DNA of 64,000 nucleotides from an uncultured Oscillospiraceae bacterium (GCA_958366985.1 CATXDC010000011.1:34471-98470); one strand, 5' to 3'; positions 42,916-51,794 are shown, counted from the first letter of the stretch. Program-made: numbers and translations. The notes: a model not told the origin generated them from the sequence alone.

Positions 42916-44067
42916 ATGAGAGAACTTATTGACCATATGAAATATCTGGAGGGAATGGAACAGCTCGACTCAGACATTCTCGACAGAGTTATTTCAGCAA
43001 TGAACAGCTATGACTACAATAAATACACCGCTGAAGATGTAAAGCGTGCCCTCAGAAATGACCAGTGCTCACCTGAGGATTTTGCAGCGCTTCTTTCACC
43101 TGCCGCAGCGCCTTTCCTTGAAGAAATGGCACAGCGTGCACAGCAAGAGACAAGAAAGCACTTCGGCAACACAATTTATATGTTCACACCCCTCTACATT
43201 GCAAACTACTGTGAAAACTACTGCATATACTGCGGCTTTAACTGCCACAATAAAATCCACCGTGCAAAGCTCAATGCAGAAGAGATTGAAAAAGAGATGA
43301 AGACAATTGCCGATACAGGTCTTCAGGAAATCCTTATTCTCACCGGTGAAAGCCCCAAAATGTCAGATGTTCAGTACATCGGTGAAGCCTGCAAAATTGC
43401 AAGAAAATATTTTAAAGTTGTAGGTCTTGAAGTCTATCCCATGAACTCCGACCAGTACGCTTATCTTCACTCATGCGGCGCAGACTTTGTAACGGTTTTC
43501 CAGGAGACATATAACTCCGACAAATACGCAACTCTTCACCTTGGCGGAAACAAAAGGATTTTCCCCTATCGTTTCTACGCTCAGGAAAGAGCCATTAAAG
43601 GCGGCATCAGAGGCGTAGGCTTTGCAGCTCTCTTAGGTCTCGACGATTTCAGAAAGGATGCATTTGCAACAGGTATGCACGCATATCTTTTACAGAGAAA
43701 ATATCCTCACGCTGAAATTGCATTCTCCTGCCCTCGTCTTCGTCCCATTATCAACAACGACAAAATAAATCCCAAGGACGTACACGAGCCTCAGCTTCTT
43801 CAGATTATCTGCGCTTACAGAATTTTTATGCCCTTTGCTTCAATCACCATTTCAAGCCGTGAAAATGCAAATTTCCGCAACAATATAATCAAAATCGCCG
43901 CAACAAAGATTTCCGCAGGCGTTGACGTTGGCATCGGCGGACATTCAGGCGAAGCCAAAGGTGACGAGCAGTTTGAGATCGACGACGGACGTACAGTAAG
44001 AGAGATTTATCAGGCTATTAAAGATGCAGGTCTTCAACCTGTTATGAGCGACTACATCTATGTTTGA
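42916..44067 (+). CDS. thiH: 2-iminoacetate synthase ThiH (radical SAM)
   Basis: A 383-residue radical-SAM enzyme with the CxxxCxxC cluster motif (Cys99, Cys103, Cys106 in YCENYCIYCGF), LILTGESP (SAM site), GLEVYPMNSDQYAYL and FVTVFQETY. It cleaves tyrosine to dehydroglycine and p-cresol, the oxygen-independent route to the thiazole nitrogen, fitting an anaerobe. The ribosome site is weak and distant (GAAAGG about 16 nt upstream). It overlaps tenI by 8 nt. Confidence 0.95.
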   Translation: MRELIDHMKYLEGMEQLDSDILDRVISAMNSYDYNKYTAEDVKRALRNDQCSPEDFAALLSPAAAPFLEEMAQRAQQETRKHFGNTIYMFTPLYIANYCENYCIYCGFNCHNKIHRAKLNAEEIEKEMKTIADTGLQEILILTGESPKMSDVQYIGEACKIARKYFKVVGLEVYPMNSDQYAYLHSCGADFVTVFQETYNSDKYATLHLGGNKRIFPYRFYAQERAIKGGIRGVGFAALLGLDDFRKDAFATGMHAYLLQRKYPHAEIAFSCPRLRPIINNDKINPKDVHEPQLLQIICAYRIFMPFASITISSRENANFRNNIIKIAATKISAGVDVGIGGHSGEAKGDEQFEIDDGRTVREIYQAIKDAGLQPVMSDYIYV

Positions 44068-44656
44068 TATAATATCGGTTACAAACAGAAAGCTTTGCAA
44101 AGAGGATTTTTTCCTGCGAATTGAGAAAATAGCAAGTTCCGGAGTATCTAAAATAATACTCAGAGAAAAGGATTTATCCCCCCAAGAATATCTGAAACTT
44201 GCTAAAGAATGCCGCAGTATCTGTGAAAACACCTCTGCCGAACTTATAGTCCACACTTTCTTCCATGAGCTTTTTGAGGCGGGCTTTGACAAAATCCATA
44301 TGCCTCTTCCCCTTTTGGAAGAGAACCCGCAAATCAGACAGAAGGCACAGCTTTTAGGAGTTTCGGTTCACTCTAAAGAGCAGGCTGAAAAGGCGCTGGC
44401 TTTAGGAGCTGATTATCTTACGGCGGGACATATTTTTGCAACTGACTGCAAAAAGGGAGTACCTCCGAGAGATCTTGATTTCTTAAAAGAAATCTGCGAC
44501 CTTTCCCCTGTACCCGTTTATGCAATAGGCGGAATAAACAGTGAAAATGCGCCTCTCGCTGCCGAAATGGGAGCTAAGGGCGTGTGCATAATGTCAGGAC
44601 TCATGGAATGTGAAAATCCTTATGAATATGTAAAAGCTTTTAAAAACACAAAATAA
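44060..44656 (+). CDS. tenI: Thiazole tautomerase TenI-like protein
   Basis: A 198-residue ThiE-fold protein. It keeps IILREKDLSPQEYL but lacks the INDN and HLGQGD motifs that ThiE at 38836 has. Instead it carries GVSVHSKEQAEKALALGADYLTAGHIFATDCKKGVPPRD, the pattern of TenI, which aromatises the thiazole carboxylate made by ThiG. Position at the end of thiSFGH supports that role over a second ThiE. Terminator follows. Confidence 0.85.
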   Translation: MFDIISVTNRKLCKEDFFLRIEKIASSGVSKIILREKDLSPQEYLKLAKECRSICENTSAELIVHTFFHELFEAGFDKIHMPLPLLEENPQIRQKAQLLGVSVHSKEQAEKALALGADYLTAGHIFATDCKKGVPPRDLDFLKEICDLSPVPVYAIGGINSENAPLAAEMGAKGVCIMSGLMECENPYEYVKAFKNTK

Positions 44657-44660
44657 AATG

Positions 44661-44700
44661 CAGCCTGTAACGGAGATAACACTGTTACAGGCTGTTTTGC
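44661..44700 (+). terminator. Terminator of the thiamine operon
   Basis: CAGCCTGTAAC (44661-44671) pairs with GTTACAGGCTG (44684-44694), then TTTT. Confidence 0.9.
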
Positions 44701-44730
44701 TTTTAACATTAAATGTAATTTTAAGCTTAT

Positions 44731-45372
44731 TTAAAACTCACGCTTTTCATAAAACTTAATGGAAATCAGAGCCGATATTACCACCAGAATAACGGAAATG
44801 GGAAAGGCAATAAGTCCTGCGCTTAAATTCTCCATAGGAATTGGCTCAGTTGTGGGGGTAAAAAATCCTGATGCATTTTCGGCAATACCGCCGCCAATTG
44901 CCGAAATGGCGACAATGGAAATAAGGTACCAGATTCTTCCTTTTTCAACACCCAATTTAAATATGGGCGGAAATGCTATGGCTGTATAAATAAATCCAAA
45001 GGATGCAGCTATAACGGCAATTGAAAAGTAAAACTCCAGATCCCAGTTCCCTGCATTGACAATTAAGCTTATAACAAAATATAAAGCGGCAGCGGTAATA
45101 TTTCCCGCCATTGACAGCACATATTTGCTGAGAACCATATCGCTCCTTTTATAAGGCAGAGCTATACTGAATACATCCCAGCGGCTTCTTTCGTCAAAGG
45201 ACATAATTGTCATGGGAAACATGGACATAAGAAGCGACGCAAAGAAAGCAAAGAAAAGTGTTCCCGTATTTTCACCGAAAACCGATATTGCTATAAACAC
45301 AATGGGAGAAATAAGAAGATATCTGCACTGCTTAGCTGCTACATATAAGTCTTTTATAAGTATGCCTTTCAT
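44731..45372 (-). CDS. ABC-2 type transporter permease
   Basis: A 213-residue protein with six hydrophobic helices and the opening MKGILIKDLYVAAKQCRYLL...SFDERSRWDVFSIALPYKRSDMVLSKYVLS of the ABC2 permease group paired with YtrB-like ATPases. The start overlaps the ATPase stop (ATGA). Substrate unknown; such pairs often respond to cell-wall stress. Confidence 0.85.
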   Translation of the reverse strand: MKGILIKDLYVAAKQCRYLLISPIVFIAISVFGENTGTLFFAFFASLLMSMFPMTIMSFDERSRWDVFSIALPYKRSDMVLSKYVLSMAGNITAAALYFVISLIVNAGNWDLEFYFSIAVIAASFGFIYTAIAFPPIFKLGVEKGRIWYLISIVAISAIGGGIAENASGFFTPTTEPIPMENLSAGLIAFPISVILVVISALISIKFYEKREF

Positions 45373-46208
45373 CTTTCACCCGCTCCTTTTACCATAAATA
45401 CTATTATCTCTTCAAGAGTTGCGCTTTCAGTCTTAATTCCCGAAGCCTTTTCTCTGTCAATTAAAGCCTGAACCGAATATCCGTTTTTACGCACTCCTAC
45501 TGCTGCATCCTTTATAAATTCAAACTCAGCTTCAGAACAATTGACAATACCGTATCTCTCTGTAAGAGCATCCTTTTCGTCCACAAATACAAGCTTTCCC
45601 TCATGGATAAAGGCTATATAGTCGCAGAGCTTTTCGAGGTCACTTAAAATATGTGAAGACATAAGCACTGAATGATCTTCCGCTCTTGTGTAATCATAGA
45701 GGATATCCACAATCTCATCACGGACTATTGGGTCAAGTCCTCCTGTGGGCTCGTCAAGGATAAGAAGCTTTGCCTTATGGGAAAGGGCAACTGCCATGGA
45801 GAGCTTCATTCTCATTCCTCTTGAGTAATCCTTAAAGGCTCTGTCCAGAGGAAGTGAAAATTTATCTATATAACCAAAGAACTCATTTTCGTCCCAGTTT
45901 TCATAGGTGTTCTTCATTATGGAGTTTACCTGCTTTACATTTATGCCGTCGGGGAAATAGGACTGATCAAGTACAACTCCTATATCCTGCTTTGCCTTTA
46001 AGAGCTCGGCATTTCCCTCTGCTCCCAAAACAGAAATTGTACCGTCGTATTTTATCATTCCCAGAATTGCTTTTATAAGGGTACTTTTTCCTGCTCCGTT
46101 TTCGCCTATAAGTCCCATAATGCATCCGCTGGGAAGGGTAAAATTTATATTATCAAGGGTAAAGCCTTTATATTTCTTTGTTACATTTTTAATCTCAAGT
46201 GCATTCAA
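45369..46208 (-). CDS. ABC transporter ATPase (YtrB-like)
   Basis: A 279-residue ATPase: Walker A GENGAGKST, Q loop GVVLDQSYFPDGIN, signature YSRGMRMKL, Walker B LLILDEPTGGLDPIVRDE, switch SSHILSDLE; the C-terminal ~70 residues form an accessory domain. AGGAGG-type ribosome site and 4 nt from the GntR gene, in one leftward operon gntR-ATPase-permease. Confidence 0.92.
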   Translation of the reverse strand: MNALEIKNVTKKYKGFTLDNINFTLPSGCIMGLIGENGAGKSTLIKAILGMIKYDGTISVLGAEGNAELLKAKQDIGVVLDQSYFPDGINVKQVNSIMKNTYENWDENEFFGYIDKFSLPLDRAFKDYSRGMRMKLSMAVALSHKAKLLILDEPTGGLDPIVRDEIVDILYDYTRAEDHSVLMSSHILSDLEKLCDYIAFIHEGKLVFVDEKDALTERYGIVNCSEAEFEFIKDAAVGVRKNGYSVQALIDREKASGIKTESATLEEIIVFMVKGAGER

Positions 46209-46212
46209 AATA

Positions 46213-46587
46213 TTATTCCTCCTTTGAAATAATACTCAGCATTTCTAAAAGTTCTTCTCTTTGGATTCCTGCCAAAGCCGCCGTTTCGCAGATTTCCTGC
46301 ATAAGAGTTTCTATTTTTCTCAAATACTCTTCTCTTATCAGCTCATTATTGCGCTCGGCTACAAAGCAGCCTTTAGCCGCTACCGTATAAATAAAGCCTT
46401 CTCTTTCAAGCTCATCGTAAGCCCTTTTGGTAGTTATAACGCTTATGCGTAAATCCTTTGCAAGAGCTCTTATGGACGGAAGAGGCTCCCCGGCCTTAAG
46501 TTCACCTGAAACGATAAGTCCTTTTATCTGAGTATATATCTGGTCATAAATAGGTTTTCCTCCGGAATTGCTTATAATTATGTTAAT
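46213..46587 (-). CDS. GntR-family (YtrA-like) repressor with apparent ATT start
   Basis: A 124-residue regulator: GntR winged helix (PIYDQIYTQIKGLIVSGELKAGEPLPSIRALAKDLRISVITTKRAYDELEREGFIYTV) and a short C-terminal dimerisation tail, the YtrA subfamily. A near-perfect ribosome site GGAGGTGATA (46600-46591) is followed at normal spacing by ATT (46587), giving NIIISNSGGKPIYDQI, where relatives as remembered start Met-x-Ile-Ile-Ile-Ser-Asn-Ser. In-frame GTG at 46617 has no ribosome site and GTG at 46596 lies inside it. It should repress its own promoter. Confidence 0.8.
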   Translation of the reverse strand: MNIIISNSGGKPIYDQIYTQIKGLIVSGELKAGEPLPSIRALAKDLRISVITTKRAYDELEREGFIYTVAAKGCFVAERNNELIREEYLRKIETLMQEICETAALAGIQREELLEMLSIISKEE

Positions 46588-46600
46588 AGCTATCACCTCC

Positions 46601-46630
46601 GCAGGCTGAGCCTGCACACAATCTGCGCAC
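46601..46630 (-). repeat. Leader repeat A of the gntR transcript
   Basis: 30 bp matching 46699-46728 at 24 positions. It contains GCAGGCT-C-AGCCTGC, an inverted repeat immediately upstream of the gntR ribosome site, which could mask it in the RNA. Confidence 0.6.
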
Positions 46631-46698
46631 TTTAGTTTCGGGTAAATTGTTCCCTTTATGCCCGCAACCGAGCCTACTGTAACATTACAGCTTTTACA

Positions 46699-46728
46699 GC
46701 AAGCTAAGCCTGCGCATAATCTGCAAAC
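46699..46728 (-). repeat. Leader repeat B of the gntR transcript
   Basis: The second, less symmetric copy (24/30) in the same orientation 98 bp upstream in the leader. Confidence 0.55.
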
Positions 46729-46853
46729 GTTGCTTTCAGGGAAATTGCCACGTTGCCTCTCACAATTTCATTTTGCTGATTTACATATGCGCCTTTAATT
46801 TCCATGTACATGCAGCTGACAGCTACCGGTCCACTGTTCAACTGTTAATATAC

Positions 46854-46882
46854 AGTATATACAGTAATAACAGTATTGTCAA
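46854..46882 (-). promoter_or_regulatory. gntR-operon promoter with overlapping operator
   Basis: On the minus strand TTGACA (46882-46877) and TATACT (46859-46854) have 17-bp spacing. The spacer and -10 are built of alternating ACTGT/ACAGT half-sites (TACTGTATATACTGTA-like, 46837-46876), as expected for a YtrA-type repressor site. The transcript leader to the ATT start is about 260 nt. Confidence 0.8.
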
Positions 46883-47079
46883 CACCTTTCATAAACTTTT
46901 TTCTGTTAAATTTTTCCTTTACAAAACATCACCTCAAAACACAAATCGCCTTTGCTTTCTTACTTATATACATATAAAATGAAAAGATTTATTTCTGAAA
47001 AAAGTCGATATATAAAAAATTCTAAAAAACCATATCAATATTTGTATATGTTATCAGTGAATTTTTTGTAGAAAAATGA
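46883..47079. other. Divergent intergenic, no gene seen
   Basis: AT-rich spacer between the gntR and carA promoters; no ORF or clear structure noted. Confidence 0.5.
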
Positions 47080-47108
47080 TTGAAACCATATAGATTGTGT
47101 GATAAAAT
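47080..47108 (+). promoter_or_regulatory. Promoter of carAB
   Basis: TTGAAA (47080-47085) and TAAAAT (47103-47108), spacing 17 bp; start near 47115. Confidence 0.7.
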
Positions 47109-47123
47109 ATTTGTTTAGAAAAC

Positions 47124-47204
47124 ACGGACAAGCTCCGTTTTGTACCGTTTTTCGCATACGAGAAATTTTGCACCCATGTATTTAGCTGAGCGCAAAATTT
47201 TTTT
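47124..47204 (+). promoter_or_regulatory. carAB leader with terminator-like hairpin
   Basis: A small hairpin (ACGGA with TCCGT, 47124-47138) precedes AAATTTTGC (47163-47171), which pairs with GCAAAATTT (47192-47200) and runs into T residues. The hairpin sits inside the carA leader, so attenuation is likely. No obvious PyrR-binding consensus was recognised. Confidence 0.55.
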
Positions 47205-47258
47205 ATGCATTTTTAAGTTGTAACAATTATTTATGTTCTGAAAGGAAAGGTGAAGACT

Positions 47259-48329
47259 GTGGAAGCTTATTTGGTTCTTGAAGACGGCTCTGTTTATACG
47301 GGTACACCGAGAGGTGCGTTCCGTGAGGCCGCCTGCGAAATTGTTTTTAACACCTCCATGTCCGGCTACATTGAGATTTTAAGCGACCCCGCTAATATCG
47401 GAAAAGGTGTAGTAATGACATACCCCTTAATCGGAAATTACGGTGTATGCCGTGAGGATTTTGAATCTGACAGACTTCATCCCCAGGCTCTTATTGTACA
47501 TGAGCTCTGCGATATTCCGTCAAATTTCAGAAGCGAGGCTACTCTCGAAGAAATTCTCAAAGAATACAACATTCCCTGCCTTGCCGATGTTGACACAAGA
47601 AGCGTTGTTCAGAAGCTTTGCGAAAAAGGTTCAATGAAAGGTATTGTAACAGACGATATTTCAGATATGAGCCGCCTTATGAAAGCTATGTCCGCTTTTA
47701 GCTGTGACTGCAAAGCAGGTACTAAGGAAGTTTATACTGCCGGCGACAATAACACCGGTGCAAAAATTGCATTTATTGACTACGGCACAAAAAAGAGCAT
47801 TGTTAAAATACTTACTGACAGAAACTGCCGTGTAACAGTTTTCCCCGCTGACACCAAGGCGAAAACTGTTCTCGAAGGCGGATTCGGAGGAATTTTCCTC
47901 TCTGACGGCCCCGGAAATCCCGCTGAGTATGAAAGCGAGATAAAGGAAGCTGCAAAGCTTCTTGAAAGCGGAATCCCGATGCTTGCAATCGGACTTGGCT
48001 ATCAGATCCTCGCTCTTTCTCAGGGTGCAAAGGTCTATAAAATGAAGCAGGGTCACAGAGGAACAAATCATCCTGTACGTTTTGCGGAAAACGGCAGAAC
48101 ATTCATCACCGCTCAGAATCACGGCTACGCTGTTGACGGCGAGTCTCTCCCCGAAAACGCAGAGGTAACCTGCGAAAACGTAAACGATTCCAGCGTTGAG
48201 GGACTTTCCTTTGCAGGAAAAACCGTTACAGCCGTTCAGTTCACACCCGATTCAAATAAGGGCGCAAGCGCAACTGTATTTATCTACAACAAATTCATAG
48301 AAGAGGCGGAGGGTACGAAAAATGATTGA
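47259..48329 (+). CDS. carA: Carbamoyl-phosphate synthase small subunit lacking the glutaminase triad
   Basis: A 356-residue CarA with both domains and normal family landmarks (YLVLEDGSVYTG, FNTSMSGYIEILSDP, GIFLSDGPGNP, KMKQGHRGTNHPV, ITAQNHGYAVD). The catalytic triad is gone: the nucleophile Cys of GICLGHQ is Gly (AIGLGYQ, codon 47991-47993), and the His and Glu of the QxHPEASPG motif are Thr and Asp (QFTPDSNKG, codons 48243-48245 and 48249-48251). It cannot hydrolyse glutamine by the known mechanism and may instead support CarB structurally with free ammonia. GTG 47259 follows AAAGGTGA; GTG 47250 is possible. Overlaps carB by 8 nt. Confidence 0.93.
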   Translation: MEAYLVLEDGSVYTGTPRGAFREAACEIVFNTSMSGYIEILSDPANIGKGVVMTYPLIGNYGVCREDFESDRLHPQALIVHELCDIPSNFRSEATLEEILKEYNIPCLADVDTRSVVQKLCEKGSMKGIVTDDISDMSRLMKAMSAFSCDCKAGTKEVYTAGDNNTGAKIAFIDYGTKKSIVKILTDRNCRVTVFPADTKAKTVLEGGFGGIFLSDGPGNPAEYESEIKEAAKLLESGIPMLAIGLGYQILALSQGAKVYKMKQGHRGTNHPVRFAENGRTFITAQNHGYAVDGESLPENAEVTCENVNDSSVEGLSFAGKTVTAVQFTPDSNKGASATVFIYNKFIEEAEGTKND

Positions 48330-51300
48330 TAAGACCATTAAGAAAGTTCTCGTTATCGGCTCCGGCCCCATCGTTATAGGTCAGGCTGCCGAATTTGACT
48401 ATGCCGGCACTCAGGCCTGCCGTTCACTTAAAGAAGAGGGCATTGAAGTTGTTCTCGTAAACTCAAACCCCGCTACAATCATGACCGATAAGGACATTGC
48501 GGACAAGGTTTACATTGAGCCTCTTACAGTACGCACTCTTGAAAAAATCATCGAGGTTGAAAGACCCGATTCAATTCTCCCCACCCTCGGCGGACAGACA
48601 GGTCTTAACCTTGCCATGGAGCTTGAGGAAAAGGGCATTCTTGAAAAGCTCGGCACACGTCTTATAGGTATCTCCGCAAGAGCCATTAAAATGGCTGAGG
48701 ACAGACAGGAATTCAAGGACACAATGGAAAGCATTGACGAGCCCTGCATTGAATCCCTTGTTGTTGAGACAGTTGAAGATGCCGTTGATTTCAGCGCAAA
48801 GATAGGTTATCCCGTAATTGTACGTCCTGCATACACTCTCGGTGGTACAGGCGGCGGAATCGCATACAGCGAAGAAGAGCTTCGTGAAATCGCATCAAAC
48901 GGTATCCGTCTTTCACGTGTAAATCAGGTTCTTATTGAAAAATGCATTTCCGGCTGGAAAGAAATTGAGTACGAAGTAATGCGTGACTCAAAGGGCAACT
49001 GCATAACAATATGCAGCATGGAAAACGTTGACCCTGTTGGTATCCACACAGGTGACTCCATAGTTGTCGCTCCCACTCAGACTCTTTCCGATAAAGAGTG
49101 CCAGATGCTCAGAGCCTCCGCTCTCAACATCATCTCAGCTCTCGGAATTCAGGGCGGATGCAACGTTCAGTTTGCTCTCGAGCCTCACTCATTCAAATAC
49201 GCCGTTATCGAGGTTAACCCCCGTGTTTCCCGTTCATCGGCACTTGCTTCAAAAGCAACAGGATTCCCCATTGCGAGAGTTGCCGCTAAAATTGCTCTTG
49301 GTCTCGGTCTTGACGAAATTCCCAACGCTGTTACAGGCAAGACTTTCGCAAGCTTTGAGCCGGCAATCGACTACTGTGTTGTAAAGTTCCCTAAATGGCC
49401 TTTCGACAAATTCGTAACAGCTAAACGTGAGCTCGGCACTCAGATGAAGGCAACAGGCGAAGTTATGGCCATTGCTCGCTCCTTTGAGGCTGCAATGCAC
49501 AAGGCTGTCAACTCCCTTGAGGAAAACAGACAGAGCATACTTGAAGATGAGTTTATTTCGCTCGGCAAAGAAGAGCTCCAAAAGCGCCTTCACAACGCTG
49601 ACAATGAGCGTTTCTATGTTGTAGCAGCTTCAATTTACTGCGGAATTTCAATTGATACAATTTATGACATCACAAAAATCGATAAGTGGTTCCTCAACGG
49701 TATTAAAAACATCGTTGATATGGAAAAGCATCTCATGGAAGGCAAATGCGACCGTGAGACAATGCTCAAAGCTAAAAAGCTTGGTCTTACAGACACAGTT
49801 ATAGCAAAGAATCTTGGCATTACTGCTGATGCTGTTAAGAATATGCGTGAAATGTGGGGTATTACTCCTGCTTTCTCTCTGGTTGATACCTGCGCCGCAG
49901 AGTTTGCCGCACAGACTCCCTACTATTACTCAGATTTCGGAATCAAAAATGAATCCAATCCCGCAACAAACCGCAAAAAGGTTCTTGTTCTTGGTTCAGG
50001 TCCTATCAGAATCGGTCAGGGCATTGAGTTCGACTACTGTTCCGTACACTGTGTATGGGCTCTCAAACAGCTCGGCTGTGAGACAATCATCATAAACAAC
50101 AACCCCGAAACAGTTTCAACTGACTTCGACGTTGCGGACAAGCTCTATTTTGAACCCCTTACCCCCGAATTTGTACGCAATGTTGTTGAGCTCGAAAAGC
50201 CCGACGGCGCTATTGTTCAGTTCGGCGGACAGACCGCTATTAAACTTACAAAAGCTCTTACAGAAATGGGCGTAAAAATCTACGGTACAGACGCTGATGA
50301 CGTTGACGCCGCAGAGGACAGAGAGCGTTTCGACGAAACTCTTGAAAAATGCGCTATTCCACGTCCCAAGGGAAAAACTGTTTTCACCTGCGAAGAGGCT
50401 ATCGAAGCTGCAAATCAGCTCGGTTATCCCGTACTTGTCCGTCCCAGCTACGTTCTCGGCGGTCAGGGTATGCAGATTGCAGTATGCGATGAGGATATCC
50501 GTGAGTTCATGGGAATCATCACAAAGACAGTTAAGGAGCTCGATGAGCACCCCGTACTTGTAGATAAATATCTCATGGGTCAGGAAGTTGAAGTTGACGC
50601 TATCTGCGACGGCGAGGAAGTACTCATCCCCGGTATCATGGAGCACATCGACCGTGCAGGTATCCACTCCGGCGACTCAATTTCAGTTTATCCCGCAAAC
50701 AGAATTTCAAAGTCTGTTCAGGATACAATTGTTGACTATACAAACCGCCTTGCAAAAGCCCTTAATGTTATAGGTATGATGAACATTCAGTTCATCGTAA
50801 TGGATAACAAGGTTTACATTATCGAGGTAAATCCCCGTTCTTCCAGAACCGTTCCCTATATCAGCAAGGTTACAGGTATTCCCGCAATCGCCCTTGCAAC
50901 TGAGATTATGCTTGGCGCAAAGCTTAAGGATCTCCCCTACGGCACAGGTCTTTACAGAAACAGCGGATATTACGCTATTAAGATGCCTGTATTCTCCTTT
51001 GAGAAAATCAGAGGCGCAGACACAAGCCTTGGTCCGGAGATGAAGTCAACCGGTGAAGTTCTTGGTATTTCCAGAAACTACAATGAGGCTCTTCTCAAAG
51101 CATTTGAGGGCGCAGGCGTAAATCTTCCCAAGGACGGAAAGATTATCGTAACTGTCTGCGATAAGGATAAGCCCGAAATCTGCCAGCTGCTCAAGAGATT
51201 CAAGGATTCTGAATTCAAGTTCTATGCAACAGAGGGAACAAAGAAACTTCTTGAAGATGAGGGCATAAAGGTTACAGCAGTAAACAAGATTTCTGAGGAA

Positions 51301-51525
51301 TCACCTAACATCCTCGATATGCTTCATAACGGCGAGGTTTCCCTTATCATCAACACTCCCACACACGGACGTGTTAAGAGCCGTGACGGCTTCAAGCTTC
51401 GCAGAATTGCAGTTGAGGCAGGCGTAACCTGCATTACATCTCTTGATGCTGCACGCTCACTTATGGAAAGCGCTACAATGGTTGAAAACGATACCGTTAC
51501 ACTTACAAACATTGCAGAGCTTTAA
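48322..51525 (+). CDS. carB: Carbamoyl-phosphate synthase large subunit
   Basis: A 1067-residue, full-length CarB. Two ATP-grasp halves each start with a VLVIGSGPI / VLVLGSGPIRIGQGIEFDY motif, and have VRPAYTLGGTGGG / VRPSYVLGGQGM and EVNPRVSRSSALASKATG / EVNPRSSRTVPYISKVTG. An oligomerisation region lies between them and a C-terminal MGS-like allosteric domain from ~940. It makes carbamoyl phosphate for pyrimidines and arginine. No catalytic loss was noticed, so the partner CarA's lost triad probably changes only the nitrogen source. Confidence 0.96.
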   Translation: MIDKTIKKVLVIGSGPIVIGQAAEFDYAGTQACRSLKEEGIEVVLVNSNPATIMTDKDIADKVYIEPLTVRTLEKIIEVERPDSILPTLGGQTGLNLAMELEEKGILEKLGTRLIGISARAIKMAEDRQEFKDTMESIDEPCIESLVVETVEDAVDFSAKIGYPVIVRPAYTLGGTGGGIAYSEEELREIASNGIRLSRVNQVLIEKCISGWKEIEYEVMRDSKGNCITICSMENVDPVGIHTGDSIVVAPTQTLSDKECQMLRASALNIISALGIQGGCNVQFALEPHSFKYAVIEVNPRVSRSSALASKATGFPIARVAAKIALGLGLDEIPNAVTGKTFASFEPAIDYCVVKFPKWPFDKFVTAKRELGTQMKATGEVMAIARSFEAAMHKAVNSLEENRQSILEDEFISLGKEELQKRLHNADNERFYVVAASIYCGISIDTIYDITKIDKWFLNGIKNIVDMEKHLMEGKCDRETMLKAKKLGLTDTVIAKNLGITADAVKNMREMWGITPAFSLVDTCAAEFAAQTPYYYSDFGIKNESNPATNRKKVLVLGSGPIRIGQGIEFDYCSVHCVWALKQLGCETIIINNNPETVSTDFDVADKLYFEPLTPEFVRNVVELEKPDGAIVQFGGQTAIKLTKALTEMGVKIYGTDADDVDAAEDRERFDETLEKCAIPRPKGKTVFTCEEAIEAANQLGYPVLVRPSYVLGGQGMQIAVCDEDIREFMGIITKTVKELDEHPVLVDKYLMGQEVEVDAICDGEEVLIPGIMEHIDRAGIHSGDSISVYPANRISKSVQDTIVDYTNRLAKALNVIGMMNIQFIVMDNKVYIIEVNPRSSRTVPYISKVTGIPAIALATEIMLGAKLKDLPYGTGLYRNSGYYAIKMPVFSFEKIRGADTSLGPEMKSTGEVLGISRNYNEALLKAFEGAGVNLPKDGKIIVTVCDKDKPEICQLLKRFKDSEFKFYATEGTKKLLEDEGIKVTAVNKISEESPNILDMLHNGEVSLIINTPTHGRVKSRDGFKLRRIAVEAGVTCITSLDAARSLMESATMVENDTVTLTNIAEL

Positions 51526-51556
51526 TCACAATTAAAATTTCAAATTATAAAAAGCA

Positions 51557-51582
51557 GGCGCAGAGCTTATACTCTGCGCCTT
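51557..51582 (+). terminator. Probable terminator of carAB
   Basis: A 9-bp GC-rich stem GGCGCAGAG (51557-51565) with CTCTGCGCC (51572-51580); the tail TTAGCTT is only moderately T-rich. Confidence 0.6.
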
Positions 51583-51794
51583 AGCTTATCAAAGAGGTAT
51601 TTTATCCGCCAAAGTCAGCTAAACATGTATAAACTGCTTGCTGTCAGTGGATGTATTCCATCCTTTTTAGCTTTTAAAATATATTTAATAAAAACATCTC
51701 AATTTTATTTGCAATAATTGACTTTGGAAGTTAAAATATATAGACAGGGTTTTGTCCCCTTTTTGTATTTATTATTTTAGTTAGGAATGAGTTT

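Noticed and set aside
44060..44656. Second ThiE (thiamine-phosphate synthase)
   Set aside because: It lacks the INDN and HLGQGD motifs of ThiE and has the SVHS...GHIFATDCKKG pattern of TenI.
47124..47204. PyrR-binding attenuator of carAB
   Set aside because: A terminator-like hairpin is present, but the PyrR-binding consensus loop was not recognised, so only a generic leader hairpin is claimed.
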